Source of the DNA: Labilibaculum manganireducens
GTDB taxonomy: Bacteria > Bacteroidota > Bacteroidia > Bacteroidales > Marinifilaceae
DNA length: 64,000 nt
Reading direction: 5' to 3'
Assembly: GCF_002843385.1 (NCBI RefSeq)
Contig: NZ_MVDE01000001.1
Span: 62,001-126,000, forward strand
Positions 8,989-17,688 of the stretch are shown here, one piece after another. Made by a program: the position numbers and the translations under genes. Positions within the stretch are counted from its first letter, which is position 1; each line of letters opens with the position of its first letter. A model generated the notes under the pieces. That model was not told the DNA's origin, did no database searches, and saw only the letters and a program-made list of their open reading frames with translations.

Positions 8989-10300
8989 ATATTATTTCTG
9001 AAGATTCTATTTTAAAGAGCTTCTCCAACACCTCTTTTAGCGAATCAAGTTCAGGATTAATGTCGAAGACATGAGATGGTTTCAGATAGCAAACCTCTTT
9101 TTCTCTTTTAAAACGTTCTTCTCCTCCTCCGGTTATATTCAGCATGATACAAGCTTTTTTATTAATATTTCCTTCCTGCACATATTTAATTAAACTAGCT
9201 ACAGCAACAGCAGAAGCAGGGTGAATATCATTTCCTTCAGTCTCTTCAAATATTTTGGACGCTTCCATTGCTTCATCGTTGGTCGCTTTCAAAACATCAC
9301 CACCGGCATCCTTTATCGCATCAAACATTCCTCCAACAATTGAATAAGGAGGTTTGCGATTCGACAACACCTTTGCTACGATTTCTTCCACTTGCTTTCT
9401 CGCCAAATTATCGTCTAGCGGCAATATTTCTCTCGAATCTGCTTTCCATGCATCATACATTGGCAGGAATGGCGTATTCTGAGACACCATCAATTTCATT
9501 TTGTTGGAACCAAAACGGCCATCTTCAATAAAACGAAGATTAGCTTCCCATGCCGCAATTGCACCTGTTCCACTGCCAACAGCCTGAAAATAGTAATCAG
9601 GAATTTTACCAATCTCTGTTACCGCAGAAAGAACTGTAGTTCCCATTCCATCTCTTCGTGCAACATTTTTAGCTCCTCCTTCTGCAATGAAACCCTCTAA
9701 CTGACAGGCCAGATTCGATAAATGAATGGCGTCAAAATAATCGCTTCCCGATTTTGTTGCAATCAATCTAACATTCTCTTTAATCGGTTCATCGAACCAA
9801 AGAGCATTAATATTATCCTCGGGAACACAAAGTAACAAAGGAATATTATTATCGGAACACACTCTTGCAAATGCACGTGCAGTATTTCCTGCAGATGCAA
9901 CCACAAGGATCTGTCCTGTATCACTCAACCTGCCACTTACCGAAAAAGCCTCAGTTTCTTTGAACGAACAGGTTCTGAAATTTGCTCCCTTCTCAGGCCA
10001 GTACCCGCTAAATGTGATATATAAATTTTCTAATCCCAAATATTTAGACAACCCTTCACTTTTATATGTTGCCGGAGCAGATGATCCTTCCAATGTTCTG
10101 TGAATAGGTAACCAATCGGCAAACTTATAAATCCCCATAGAACTATCCTTAAGCTCAAGCTGCTTTTTTTGATATTTCGTTCTTATTAAACAAGCTTTTT
10201 CTTCAGCAGGAGCATCCAAAGTCCACCCTTCATCTTCAAATTTCTTTCCTGTCTGTAAAGACTCAAGAATATATTCAGTAGCTCGAAAATCTATAGCCAT
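8987..10300 (-). CDS. Cysteate synthase (PLP-dependent, threonine-synthase paralogue)
   Basis: The 437-residue protein (start chosen at MAIDFRATEYILESL, 10300; an in-frame ATG at 10339 also exists) resembles the cysteate synthase group first described for methanogen coenzyme M synthesis. The PLP lysine lies in CSFKETEAF (Lys114), and the phosphate/amino-acid loop is ASAGNTARAFA (about 135-145). The reaction is O-phospho-L-serine plus sulfite to L-cysteate. Bacteroidota make no coenzyme M. There the enzyme supplies cysteate for capnine-type sulfonolipids of the outer membrane, which is the most likely role. No other sulfonolipid gene is in the window. Confidence 0.82.
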   Translation of the reverse strand: MAIDFRATEYILESLQTGKKFEDEGWTLDAPAEEKACLIRTKYQKKQLELKDSSMGIYKFADWLPIHRTLEGSSAPATYKSEGLSKYLGLENLYITFSGYWPEKGANFRTCSFKETEAFSVSGRLSDTGQILVVASAGNTARAFARVCSDNNIPLLLCVPEDNINALWFDEPIKENVRLIATKSGSDYFDAIHLSNLACQLEGFIAEGGAKNVARRDGMGTTVLSAVTEIGKIPDYYFQAVGSGTGAIAAWEANLRFIEDGRFGSNKMKLMVSQNTPFLPMYDAWKADSREILPLDDNLARKQVEEIVAKVLSNRKPPYSIVGGMFDAIKDAGGDVLKATNDEAMEASKIFEETEGNDIHPASAVAVASLIKYVQEGNINKKACIMLNITGGGEERFKREKEVCYLKPSHVFDINPELDSLKEVLEKLFKIESSEII

Positions 10301-10339
10301 TCTTTTATGTTTTGATTTTGAAAGCGTAAAAATAGACAT

Positions 10340-10663
10340 TTTGAATGGCTTGGTAAACTTTTTTCAGCTATTTAGAAACATTTCCTCTAAGTTTCCCAAT
10401 CAATTTACTAAGAACAGAAAAAGGTAAGAGAATATAATTAGAGATGATATTCAACAGGTTAGTAAAAAAAACAGAATGCTCAATTCCGACCTGCAATTGA
10501 TTTTATTATTAAAAAACACATTCAAACAATACTGCTTTTCATTTCACTTTTTGGAACAAAAGCTTATATTTAACAATCAGAAAATTTATATCCGAATCCT
10601 GTTTTTCAAAAGAATTCGTTTTTATATTCTTTTGAATAAAACATCAGGTAAACACATGTTTTT
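10340..10663. other. Intergenic region with an inverted repeat before the Gfo/Idh/MocA gene
   Basis: This AT-rich gap between divergent genes holds a perfect 11-bp inverted repeat, TTCAAAAGAAT (10605-10615) and ATTCTTTTGAA (10626-10636), 27 nt before the ATG at 10664. It is a candidate operator or leader hairpin. A 63-codon ORF here has no protein-like features. Confidence 0.45.
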
Positions 10664-11641
10664 ATGACTATTAAATGGGGAATTTTAGGTGCAGGCAGAA
10701 TTGCGAAGAAATTTGCAGAAGATTTTAAAGTTGTGAACAATGGGACAATTATTGCTGTTGCCTCAAGATCGCAAGACAGATCCACAGAATTTGCTCATGA
10801 ATTTGAAATTCCGAAGGCATATTCTTCTTACGAAGAAATGGTGAAAAATTCAGATGTTGATGTTGTGTACATTGCTACGCCTCACAATTTTCATTTGGAG
10901 CATGCCAGACTTTGTCTGAACAATGGAAAATCTGTTTTGTGCGAAAAACCGGTTACTGTAAACTCTGCAGAGTTTGAACTTCTTCAAAATCTGGCCAAAG
11001 AAAAGAATTTATTTTTCATGGAAGCGCTGTGGACCTATTACCTGCCGACCATTATCGAAGCCATGAATTGGATTCGGGAAGGTAAAATAGGCGAAGTTAA
11101 ACAAGTACAGGTAAGTTTTGGCTATGCTGGTAATATGGATGAAAAAATTCGTTTGGCAAATCCGGATTTGGCGGGTGGCGCTTTATTGGATATTGGAGTA
11201 TATGGTATTGCAATGGCTGAATTGGTGTTTGGTGAAGAAATTGAAGACATACAGGCAATGGCTCATTTTTCTAAAACAGGAATTGATGATTACAACAGCA
11301 TCCAATTAAAATATATAAGTGGCGGAATGGCACAAATTTCAAGTTCTTTGGTTTCCGAACTTAAAAATGAGGCCGTAATTTGTGGTACCAAAGGACGCAT
11401 AGAAATCCCTCAATTTTGGATGGCTAAAAAAGCATTTTTAATAAGTCCTGATGAAAAATTAGAGTTTATCAATAAAGAATTGCAACTTGGGTATAATCAT
11501 GAAGCTTTTGCTGTAAATGAATTGCTAAAAAAAGGAGCAGTTGAAAGTTCTGTAATACCTTTACTAAAAAGCAAAAAAATATTATCAATAATGGATCAAG
11601 TAAGAGAACAAATAGGTTTAAAATATCCATTCGAAAAGTAA
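10664..11641 (+). CDS. Gfo/Idh/MocA family NAD(P)-dependent oxidoreductase
   Basis: The 325-residue protein has an N-terminal Rossmann domain with GILGAGRIA (6-14) and the family's CEKPVT motif (Lys95), which contacts nicotinamide. A C-terminal alpha/beta substrate domain follows. WTYYLP and the GALLDIGVYGIAMAEL stretch place it near the dihydrodiol/xylose dehydrogenase-like branch. The substrate is probably a sugar or polyol but cannot be named from sequence. The next gene starts 4 nt after its stop, so translation is likely coupled. Confidence 0.85.
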   Translation: MTIKWGILGAGRIAKKFAEDFKVVNNGTIIAVASRSQDRSTEFAHEFEIPKAYSSYEEMVKNSDVDVVYIATPHNFHLEHARLCLNNGKSVLCEKPVTVNSAEFELLQNLAKEKNLFFMEALWTYYLPTIIEAMNWIREGKIGEVKQVQVSFGYAGNMDEKIRLANPDLAGGALLDIGVYGIAMAELVFGEEIEDIQAMAHFSKTGIDDYNSIQLKYISGGMAQISSSLVSELKNEAVICGTKGRIEIPQFWMAKKAFLISPDEKLEFINKELQLGYNHEAFAVNELLKKGAVESSVIPLLKSKKILSIMDQVREQIGLKYPFEK

Positions 11642-11645
11642 TTGT

Positions 11646-12113
11646 ATGAATAAAAACGACATCATATTGGGTAAAGGTATCTTAGGAATTAAATTTGGCA
11701 TGCAACCTGCCGAAGTTGAAAAAATACTGGGAAACGCAGATGATGTTGGAGAATACTCCCTTTCTCCGGATGAAGTAAGTGTCACACTTTTATACATTGA
11801 CAAAGGACTTAGCTTTACATTCGAATCTATTGATCAGAACAGACTCAGCTACATTTCGGTTCTGAATGAGCAATACAGTATTTTTCAATTCATTAAGGTT
11901 GGTTTAAGTAAAAAAATGCTGCTGGCTGAACTTGAACTTTTTCAACTTGGAAAACCGGAATTTGAGGACGTTGGTTCAGAGGAATTTCCAACTCATGAAT
12001 TGATATTTTTCCCAAACGAAAATCTGCATCTTTGGCTTGACAACAATCAAATTTCAGAAATTCAATTTGGCCCCTTTTTTGATGATTTTAAAACAATTGT
12101 ATGGGAAGATTAA
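11646..12113 (+). CDS. Conserved hypothetical protein (155 aa)
   Basis: A soluble protein with no signal peptide. It opens with LGKGILGIKFGMQPAEVEKILGNAD, and a second similar helix-turn pattern occurs near FIKVGLSKKMLLAELELFQLG, so it may have two related halves. The G-x-x-F/L-G-M/L-x-x-x-E-V-x-x-I-L-G pattern recalls small beta-alpha proteins of the SmpA/YiaD-like kind, but I cannot assign a family. It is coupled to the oxidoreductase gene (4-nt gap) and may modulate or accompany that enzyme. Confidence 0.65.
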   Translation: MNKNDIILGKGILGIKFGMQPAEVEKILGNADDVGEYSLSPDEVSVTLLYIDKGLSFTFESIDQNRLSYISVLNEQYSIFQFIKVGLSKKMLLAELELFQLGKPEFEDVGSEEFPTHELIFFPNENLHLWLDNNQISEIQFGPFFDDFKTIVWED

Positions 12114-12130
12114 TAATCTTCCTTTTTTTT
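12104..12130 (+). terminator. Rho-independent terminator overlapping the stop codon
   Basis: Stem ggaagatt/aatcttcc (12104-12111 with 12115-12122), then eight T. The stop codon TAA at 12111-12113 lies in the stem and loop. Confidence 0.8.
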
Positions 12131-12432
12131 GCTGATCATTTTATAGAATTAAACCGAAACTGTTTTAAGGTGAAATACTTAATTCAATATCCCGGGAATA
12201 GGTTCTATTATCCCGGTTATATTTGTTGTCCGCTAAAATATTTTTTATAAATTGCGCCCATATTAAAACAAGGAGCTACGGCTCCATCACAACTTTTATT
12301 ACTTCCTAATCAAAAAAGTTTAGCCGGTTCCGGTTAACTGCAGAAAGATGGTTTTCAATTGTTAATTGATGTATTACAGATAATCACATCACGGGTTAAT
12401 TGTGTTCAATTGGCTCATTTATACATAAAAGA
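12131..12432. other. Leader region of the acyl-CoA synthetase gene
   Basis: It contains a perfect -7 type motif TATATTTG (12218-12225) without a clear -33 partner. It also has three small hairpins: ccgggaata...tattatcccgg (about 12192-12215), ggagc-tac-ggctcc (12272-12285) and ttagccgg-ttc-cggttaa (about 12321-12340). A promoter plus structured leader is plausible but unproven. Confidence 0.35.
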
Positions 12433-14055
12433 ATGAACAAACTATCTTACGAGCACGGAAGCTCGAATTTGCCTCTTTTAGGCGAAACAATTATTGAACG
12501 ACTTCGCAAAACGGTTGAATTATTTGGCGATAGAGATGCCTTAATTGTTCCTTATCAAAATTACAAAGCAACATATCTTGAATTTTGGCAACAGATTGAA
12601 GAAGTAGCAAAAGGATTACTTGCATTTGGAGTTGGAAAAGGAGATCGGGTTGGAATATGGTCGCCGAACAGACACGAATGGGTAATTGTTCAATTTGCCA
12701 CAGCTCGAATAGGTGCTATTTTGGTAAATGTTAATCCGGCCTATAAATCAGCAGAACTTAAATTTGCCCTTCGTCAATCAGAAATTAGTCTTTTAATTAT
12801 GTCGGAAGGATTTCGAAAAACCAACTACTTCGAAATTATTCAGGAGGTAAGACAATCCTGCATTCATCTAAAACAAATTGTAATTTTAGATCGGGACTGG
12901 CATGCATTAATTGAGGCAGGCAAGAGAATTTCAACATCTCAAATAGAAGAAATAGAATCTCAGCTTCAGTTTGATGATCCGATCAATATTCAATACACTT
13001 CGGGAACAACAGGTTTTCCAAAGGGAGCAACCCTAACCCATCACAACATTTTGAACAACGGTTACTTTATTGGTGAGCGTTTGCATTACAATGAAACAGA
13101 CCGGGTTTGTATTCCGGTGCCGTTTTATCACTGCTTTGGTATGGTATTGGGCAATTTGGCATGCATTACACATGGATCTGCAATGGTGATTCCAGGTGAA
13201 GCTTTCGAAGCTGAAACTGTACTAAAAACTGTTCAAGATGAGAAATGCACTTCACTTTACGGAGTGCCTTTGATGTTTATTGCTGAATTGGAACATCCTA
13301 ATTTTGAAAAATACGATTTAAGCAGTTTACGTACCGGAATTATGGCAGGCGCATCTTGCCCTGAGAAAGCGATGCTTGAGGTTCAGGAAAAAATGAACAT
13401 GAAAGAAGTAGCCATTTGCTATGGCATGACAGAAACCTCTCCTGTTTCAACTCAAACTTTTGTAAACGACGAACTTAGTAAACGGGTAGGAACGGTTGGC
13501 CGGGTTCATCCTCATCAGGAAATTAAGATTATTGATCCGGAAACGGGAAAGATTGTTGCACGTGGCGAAGGTGGTGAATTTTGTACCCGGGGATACTCTG
13601 TAATGCTTAAATACTGGAACAATGAAGAAGCTACTAAATCGGTTATTGATAATGCCGGATGGATGCATACAGGTGATTTGGCCAGCATGGACGAGGAGGG
13701 TTACGTAACCATAACGGGTAGAATAAAAGATCTGATTATTCGCGGCGGCGAAAATATTTCTCCATTCGAAATTGAAGAATTCTTCCATTCTCACGAAAGC
13801 ATCAGCGAAGTATATGTAATTGGTGTGCCCGACTACAAATACGGCGAAGTTGTAATGGCCTGGATAAAATTTAAAGAAGGAAAATCGGCCACCGAAGAAG
13901 AACTTAGAGATTATTGCAAAGGACAAATCGCTACTTACAAAATTCCTAAGTATTTTAAATTCACAAGCGAATTTCCAACCACGGTAACCGGGAAAATCCG
14001 TAAAGTTGAAATGAGAGATATTTCGAGTAAAGAATTGGAGTTGATTGGACGATAA
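12433..14055 (+). CDS. AMP-binding acyl-CoA synthetase (ACSF2/FadD-like)
   Basis: The 540-residue ANL ligase starts at MNKLSYEHGSSNLPLLG (12433); the upstream in-frame start would be TTG. The A3 loop is YTSGTTGFPKG (188-198), A5 is YGMTETSPV, A8 is ITGRIKDLIIRGGENISPFEIEE, and the catalytic lysine is in TGKIRK (Lys521). The best fit is the medium-chain acyl-CoA synthetase group (ACSF2 and bacterial relatives), so it would activate free fatty acids for beta-oxidation or lipid synthesis. It has no membrane segment and is a single gene with its own terminator. Confidence 0.85.
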   Translation: MNKLSYEHGSSNLPLLGETIIERLRKTVELFGDRDALIVPYQNYKATYLEFWQQIEEVAKGLLAFGVGKGDRVGIWSPNRHEWVIVQFATARIGAILVNVNPAYKSAELKFALRQSEISLLIMSEGFRKTNYFEIIQEVRQSCIHLKQIVILDRDWHALIEAGKRISTSQIEEIESQLQFDDPINIQYTSGTTGFPKGATLTHHNILNNGYFIGERLHYNETDRVCIPVPFYHCFGMVLGNLACITHGSAMVIPGEAFEAETVLKTVQDEKCTSLYGVPLMFIAELEHPNFEKYDLSSLRTGIMAGASCPEKAMLEVQEKMNMKEVAICYGMTETSPVSTQTFVNDELSKRVGTVGRVHPHQEIKIIDPETGKIVARGEGGEFCTRGYSVMLKYWNNEEATKSVIDNAGWMHTGDLASMDEEGYVTITGRIKDLIIRGGENISPFEIEEFFHSHESISEVYVIGVPDYKYGEVVMAWIKFKEGKSATEEELRDYCKGQIATYKIPKYFKFTSEFPTTVTGKIRKVEMRDISSKELELIGR

Positions 14056-14083
14056 AATATTCCCAATTGCAAAAAAAAGAAAC

Positions 14084-14120
14084 AATCCTTATGCGTTTAA
14101 TTGCATAAGGATTTTTTTTT
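14084..14120 (+). terminator. Rho-independent terminator of the acyl-CoA synthetase gene
   Basis: Stem aatccttatgc/gcataaggatt (14084-14094 with 14102-14112), then nine T. Confidence 0.85.
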
Positions 14121-14306
14121 GGAGCCTTCCCTCCTCTTTTTCAGACCTTTTAATATCATTTCCGCACAATCAAAATTCTATTTTCCCTGCAAAAAAGTTT
14201 CTTATCTCTTAATTATCACAAGCTTACAGATTTCAAAACAAAAACACAACCTAAAAGCATGTTTTATAACTACTTAGATAGAGTACTGGTCTCTTGATCT
14301 AATTGC

Positions 14307-14314
14307 TAGTTTTG
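14307..14314 (+). promoter_or_regulatory. Bacteroidota -7 element before the acetate transporter gene
   Basis: TAGTTTTG matches TAnnTTTG exactly and would give a leader of about 25 nt to the ATG at 14346. No good TTG lies 19-21 nt upstream, so this is only a partial match. Confidence 0.4.
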
Positions 14315-14345
14315 CGATCTGAAAAATCAGAATAAATATATAAAG

Positions 14346-14915
14346 ATGAGCAACGTAAAATTAGGTAATCCGGCTGTAGTCGGACTTGGTGGGTTTGGAT
14401 TGACAACCCTTTTATTGCAGTTTCATAACATCGGATTGTGTGGATTAGGTCCTGTTGTTGCAATGGGATTTGTTTTTGGTGGACTGGCACAGCTTATGGC
14501 TGGTATGCTCGAGCACAAAAACGGCAACAATTTCGGCTTTGCAGCATTCTCCGGTTACGGTTCATTTTGGATTGGTTTAGGTGTTATCTGGCTGATGAAT
14601 TTTTACGGGGTATACAAATCATCGACCACTGATGTTGGATATTACCTTGTTGCATGGACATTGTTTACTGCTATTTTATGGGTGGCATCATTCTTTATTC
14701 ATGCTGCAATGGCTACCACTTTTACTACATTACTTATTGGTTTCATCCTTCTGGACTTAGGGCACTTCGGATTTCCAATTTTAGATGAGGTAGCTGGATA
14801 CGAATTGATTATTTGTGCATTATGCGCCTGGTACATGATGGCTGCTATCATTATTAACGACGTTGCTGGTCGTACAATTTTGAAAGTGGGTCAGCCATGG
14901 ATCAAAGCGAATTAA
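14346..14915 (+). CDS. satP: Acetate/succinate uptake transporter (GPR1/FUN34/YaaH, SatP-like)
   Basis: The 189-residue protein has six hydrophobic segments. The family signature near the N-terminus reads GNPAVVGLGGFGLTTLLL (8-25), corresponding to NPAPLGL in SatP. Length and topology fit hexameric acetate channels/symporters of the inner membrane. It probably feeds acetate to the acetyl-CoA synthetase encoded at 5.2 kb, though the two genes are separate units. Substrate choice between acetate and succinate cannot be read from sequence. Confidence 0.85.
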   Translation: MSNVKLGNPAVVGLGGFGLTTLLLQFHNIGLCGLGPVVAMGFVFGGLAQLMAGMLEHKNGNNFGFAAFSGYGSFWIGLGVIWLMNFYGVYKSSTTDVGYYLVAWTLFTAILWVASFFIHAAMATTFTTLLIGFILLDLGHFGFPILDEVAGYELIICALCAWYMMAAIIINDVAGRTILKVGQPWIKAN

Positions 14916-14960
14916 TATTCTCTTAAATTCAACTCTTTTCGAGTAGAGTTTAACTGAACT

Positions 14961-15018
14961 AAAAAGAGGTAAACCGAAATTTTCTCAAATCAGATCGGTT
15001 TGCCTCTTTTTCTTTTTC
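14961..15018 (+). terminator. Rho-independent terminator of the acetate transporter gene
   Basis: Arms 14961-14977 and 14995-15010 form a 16-bp stem with one wobble pair (aaaagaggtaaaccga with tcggtttgcctctttt), followed by a T-rich tract. Confidence 0.7.
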
Positions 15019-15101
15019 TGCAACAACTTTTTACCACAAAGAACAGCAAGAACTTCACAAAGTTTACTTCTTTCCTTTTTTTACTTTGTGGTTAAACCAT
15101 G

Positions 15102-15416
15102 CTACTTTAATATCTCCTTGTGCAGGCTCACATCAAACTCCTTTACGTGATCAGGTTTGCCATCATTAAAAAAGTCAGTAATATATTTTTGACTGCAATG
15201 CTCATCGAAGGTTTTCTGATCGTAAAACTTCTCTACAAAAGTAATTACATGCGGATTATCGATGCTCTGATTTAGTTCGTAACGAATGCAGCCACCTTCC
15301 TGATGTGTCGGCAATAATAAAGCATGTAAATTTTTGATTAACTGATCGGCCTCGCCCTCATTCGCAATAAATCTGGCAATACAAACCAACTGAGTTTCAT
15401 TTTTTCTAATTTCCAT
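15102..15416 (-). CDS. Antibiotic biosynthesis monooxygenase (ABM/YgiN-like) domain protein
   Basis: The 104-residue protein has a single ferredoxin-like ABM fold. It carries the typical LLLPTHQEGGCIRYELNQS strand-turn and FVEKFYDQKTFDEHCSQKYITDF helix. Relatives are dimeric quinol monooxygenases or heme-degrading enzymes, but the active residues are not conserved enough to choose. It has no signal peptide and is a single gene. Confidence 0.8.
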   Translation of the reverse strand: MEIRKNETQLVCIARFIANEGEADQLIKNLHALLLPTHQEGGCIRYELNQSIDNPHVITFVEKFYDQKTFDEHCSQKYITDFFNDGKPDHVKEFDVSLHKEILK

Positions 15417-15656
15417 ATCTGTTTTTTATGTTTTGATTCTTTCGAAATTCAAACTTAAGGAAAATTTCAGAAACGATCATCACCTCTGCCAAGGGATTGT
15501 GAGGGAATAAATTGACTGATTAAAGCGACGTGATTTTGTTCTTTAAGAAGTTGCAAAAATTGCCAATAGCGGGCTATTAAATGTTTTTGCAAGGAACTTA
15601 ATGGGCAAAAGGGCAAGCTTAAAGCGTCAAGTTATTTCGAAACATTTCCTAAGAAC
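15417..15656. other. Intergenic sequence, nothing recognised
   Basis: About 240 nt between the ABM gene and the terminator of the DUF2202 gene. I see no ORF, tandem repeat or strong promoter motif. Confidence 0.4.
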
Positions 15657-15687
15657 AAAAGGCCATTGATATTGCATCAACAGCCTT
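15657..15687 (-). terminator. Probable terminator of the DUF2202 gene
   Basis: An imperfect hairpin (aaaggccattgat at 15658-15670 with atcaacagccttt at 15676-15688) with an internal ca/ca mismatch. On the minus strand it ends in a short T run. It lies about 40 nt past the stop. Confidence 0.4.
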
Positions 15688-15728
15688 TATTTTCGGGATT
15701 ACCCTACAATCTTTCTAAACCCGGAAAA

Positions 15729-16490
15729 TCAATTCCATCCATTTCCGTTCCCTTTACGGTTTCTGTATTTATTTTGATAATCATTCAAACAACCATTACC
15801 GCGTTCGGTATCCGAATTAATGATCTCATTAAAATGATCATCACTTAAAACTGTTGGCTGATAAACTACTCCATAAGTACTTAACACCCGAACAAAAGCC
15901 CGTAAATGATTTCGTGAACCTCTCTGCAAATTATCATACACCAAAAGAATATCCTCATTCTCAGTTTCAGCCATCAAATCCTCTAAATCTTTAATATCCG
16001 CTTCCTCGATGAATGCACCGGCCTTTAAGGCTTCTTCTACTGATAATTTCCCTTTTTCGCTTACTTCATCATACAAAGCCTGCAGTGTCTCATTATTGTA
16101 TTCCCCCGCAATTCCGGTTGCCGGATCCTCAATTCCGAACAAATCCAACAAAGTTAATACTGCTGCAGCATGAGTTGATTCCGAACGGGTAATATTGCTG
16201 AAAATCCTTACATCATACAAATCAGCAAACAAACTGTATGTATCATGAGCCAGCAACTCTTCTTCGCGCATTAGCAGCAATCCCTCCTGCTCACTTTCAG
16301 CCGCAACTGTTGTATCTATACTCAATACCGTTTTTAAGTTCGCCGTAATGATATCGGTGTATCCATCGGCCGAAACTTCAACCAAGGGCAAATTTGCCAA
16401 AGCTTCCGTTCCTCCATCCTCACTGTCGCAGGCAAAAAAGCCAAAACTCAGTGCAAAAGCGATTAAAAATTTTGTCATTCTATTTTTCAT
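15729..16490 (-). CDS. DUF2202 ferritin-like lipoprotein
   Basis: The 253-residue protein starts with a lipoprotein signal (lipobox FFACDS, Cys21). The DUF2202 core follows at about 70-210. Its helices hold carboxylate/His motifs of the ferritin-like type: REEELLAHDTYSLF, NITRSESTHAAAV and NLQRGSRNHLRAF. Paired E..H motifs suggest a di-iron or other metal site, but activity is not established for the family. The C-terminus is Gly/Asn/Arg-rich (RNRKGNGNGWN). The gene follows the sigma/anti-sigma/Spy operon in the same direction, and a copy of the dispersed palindromic element lies just upstream. Confidence 0.82.
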   Translation of the reverse strand: MKNRMTKFLIAFALSFGFFACDSEDGGTEALANLPLVEVSADGYTDIITANLKTVLSIDTTVAAESEQEGLLLMREEELLAHDTYSLFADLYDVRIFSNITRSESTHAAAVLTLLDLFGIEDPATGIAGEYNNETLQALYDEVSEKGKLSVEEALKAGAFIEEADIKDLEDLMAETENEDILLVYDNLQRGSRNHLRAFVRVLSTYGVVYQPTVLSDDHFNEIINSDTERGNGCLNDYQNKYRNRKGNGNGWN

Positions 16491-16518
16491 CTGTTTATAA
16501 TTTTAAGTTTTTGTCCGA

Positions 16519-16579
16519 TGGAACTTACCATATAATCATTTCCCTGTGTATAGAAAGCTTTATACATGGACGTTTCATG
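16519..16579 (+). repeat. Dispersed palindromic element, copy A
   Basis: It contains gaacttaccatataatcat...ccctgtgta...catggacgtttcat, shared with copies near 28.0, 39.1 and 55.3 kb. It lies between two minus-strand genes, about 29 nt upstream of the DUF2202 lipoprotein start, in inverse orientation to that gene. Confidence 0.75.
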
Positions 16580-16612
16580 ATTTCTGAATTTTGTTTTCAA
16601 TTTTAAAATTCC

Positions 16613-17059
16613 TTACCTGTTTCCACGACCTTGTCCACCTCTGCCTCTTCGACCTTGTCCACAACCATTACCGCAAGCTCTTCCTCTTCTGCCTTTTTTC
16701 GCAAAAGACTGTGCATTCGAATTTTTGTTTTGCAGATATTGCTCACGCTGTTCAGGAGTAAGCACTGCACTTACTGCATTGGTATGTTTGCTCAGCTCTG
16801 TCTGCATTTTTTCTCTCACATTTGCTCTGTCGCTGTCACTTACAGCAGCCCTTCTTTCGGCACGTAAAGCGTCCATCACTTTCAAATGATCTGCTCTCAA
16901 ATCATTCAATTGTTTGTTCTGTTCAACCGTTAAATTTGAAATTTGACTGCAATCGTTCCTACTGCGTCTGCTTTGTGCCTGGCTATCGGCGGCAGGAATT
17001 GCAAACACGATTACCATTAGCAGTAATCCAAAGTTTTTCAATAATTTTTGTGTTTTCAT
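16613..17059 (-). CDS. Spy/CpxP-like periplasmic protein
   Basis: The start is taken as MKTQKLLKNFG (17059), which gives a clean signal peptide (cleavage near ADSQAQS) and 148 residues. The mature part has two LTxEQ motifs (LTVEQNKQL and LTPEQREQY) flanking a charged helical region, as in the Spy/CpxP family. The tail is Gly/Arg-rich (GRRGRACGNGCGQGRRGRGG). It is the last gene of the ECF-sigma operon. By analogy with Spy it may be a periplasmic chaperone or stress sensor, and the basic tail with two Cys might bind metal or surface polymer. Confidence 0.75.
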   Translation of the reverse strand: MKTQKLLKNFGLLLMVIVFAIPAADSQAQSRRSRNDCSQISNLTVEQNKQLNDLRADHLKVMDALRAERRAAVSDSDRANVREKMQTELSKHTNAVSAVLTPEQREQYLQNKNSNAQSFAKKGRRGRACGNGCGQGRRGRGGQGRGNR

Positions 17060-17145
17060 GATCTCTTTTTTAATTATTTTTTTGACATACTTCTCCCGGG
17101 ATGCAATACAAATCACTTCCTAAAAAGAATATTTACAATAAAACG

Positions 17146-17688
17146 CTATTGATTTCTACCGCCGGGACCATTGCCGTGTCCCCAGCCTCTTCTTCTGCCT
17201 TTTGGTGTTTTCGCCTCATCATCATTTTGCAGCAAACGGCTAAACAAATCGTATAGTTTGGCCTGCTGCTCTTCGTTCAATTCACTCTTCATATCCAAAT
17301 AAAACTGAACGGTTGCCAATTTCAACTCCTTATGCATCTCACCTATTTCACCGGCAATATTTTTCAGTTCCAGAGTATCGCAATTCTTGTTTCCCAATTG
17401 CTGCACCATTTCGCTTCGCAAAGCACTCAACCGATTCATAATCTGGTTTGCATCCTGATTGTAGTTCCTGTTTAATGATCGGAATATCATCTTCTCCTCT
17501 TCATTCAAGCCCAATTGATCTTTCAGAAACCTGGTTCTGAATTCATCCGGCATCTCCACCTTATTTTCTTCCACGATTCTTTCCTGCTGCATATGATACC
17601 AAAACGAGCCAATCGTTGACAAATTAACTGCCAATAAAATTAAAGCAAGCCACATCCAAATTTTATTCGCTTTATTCATGATATCCAT
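17146..17688 (-). CDS. Membrane-anchored Spy/CnrX-like envelope sensor
   Basis: The 180-residue protein has one N-terminal membrane segment (about 10-32) and a helical periplasmic part. That part contains LGLNEEEKMIFRSLNRNY and LNEEQQAKLYDLFSRLL, the LTxxQ-like repeats of the heavy-metal resistance/Spy family. The C-terminus is GRRRGWGHGNGPGGRNQ. Its start overlaps the end of the anti-sigma gene by 17 nt, so the two are translated together. This order resembles CnrYXH-type systems, in which a periplasmic protein tunes an anti-sigma factor. Metal sensing is inferred only. Confidence 0.75.
   Translation of the reverse strand: MDIMNKANKIWMWLALILLAVNLSTIGSFWYHMQQERIVEENKVEMPDEFRTRFLKDQLGLNEEEKMIFRSLNRNYNQDANQIMNRLSALRSEMVQQLGNKNCDTLELKNIAGEIGEMHKELKLATVQFYLDMKSELNEEQQAKLYDLFSRLLQNDDEAKTPKGRRRGWGHGNGPGGRNQ

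Noticed and set aside
10476-10667. 63-residue ORF upstream of the Gfo/Idh/MocA gene
   Set aside because: AT-rich, Phe/Leu/Ile/Lys composition expected of non-coding DNA. It contains the inverted repeat and overlaps the next start.
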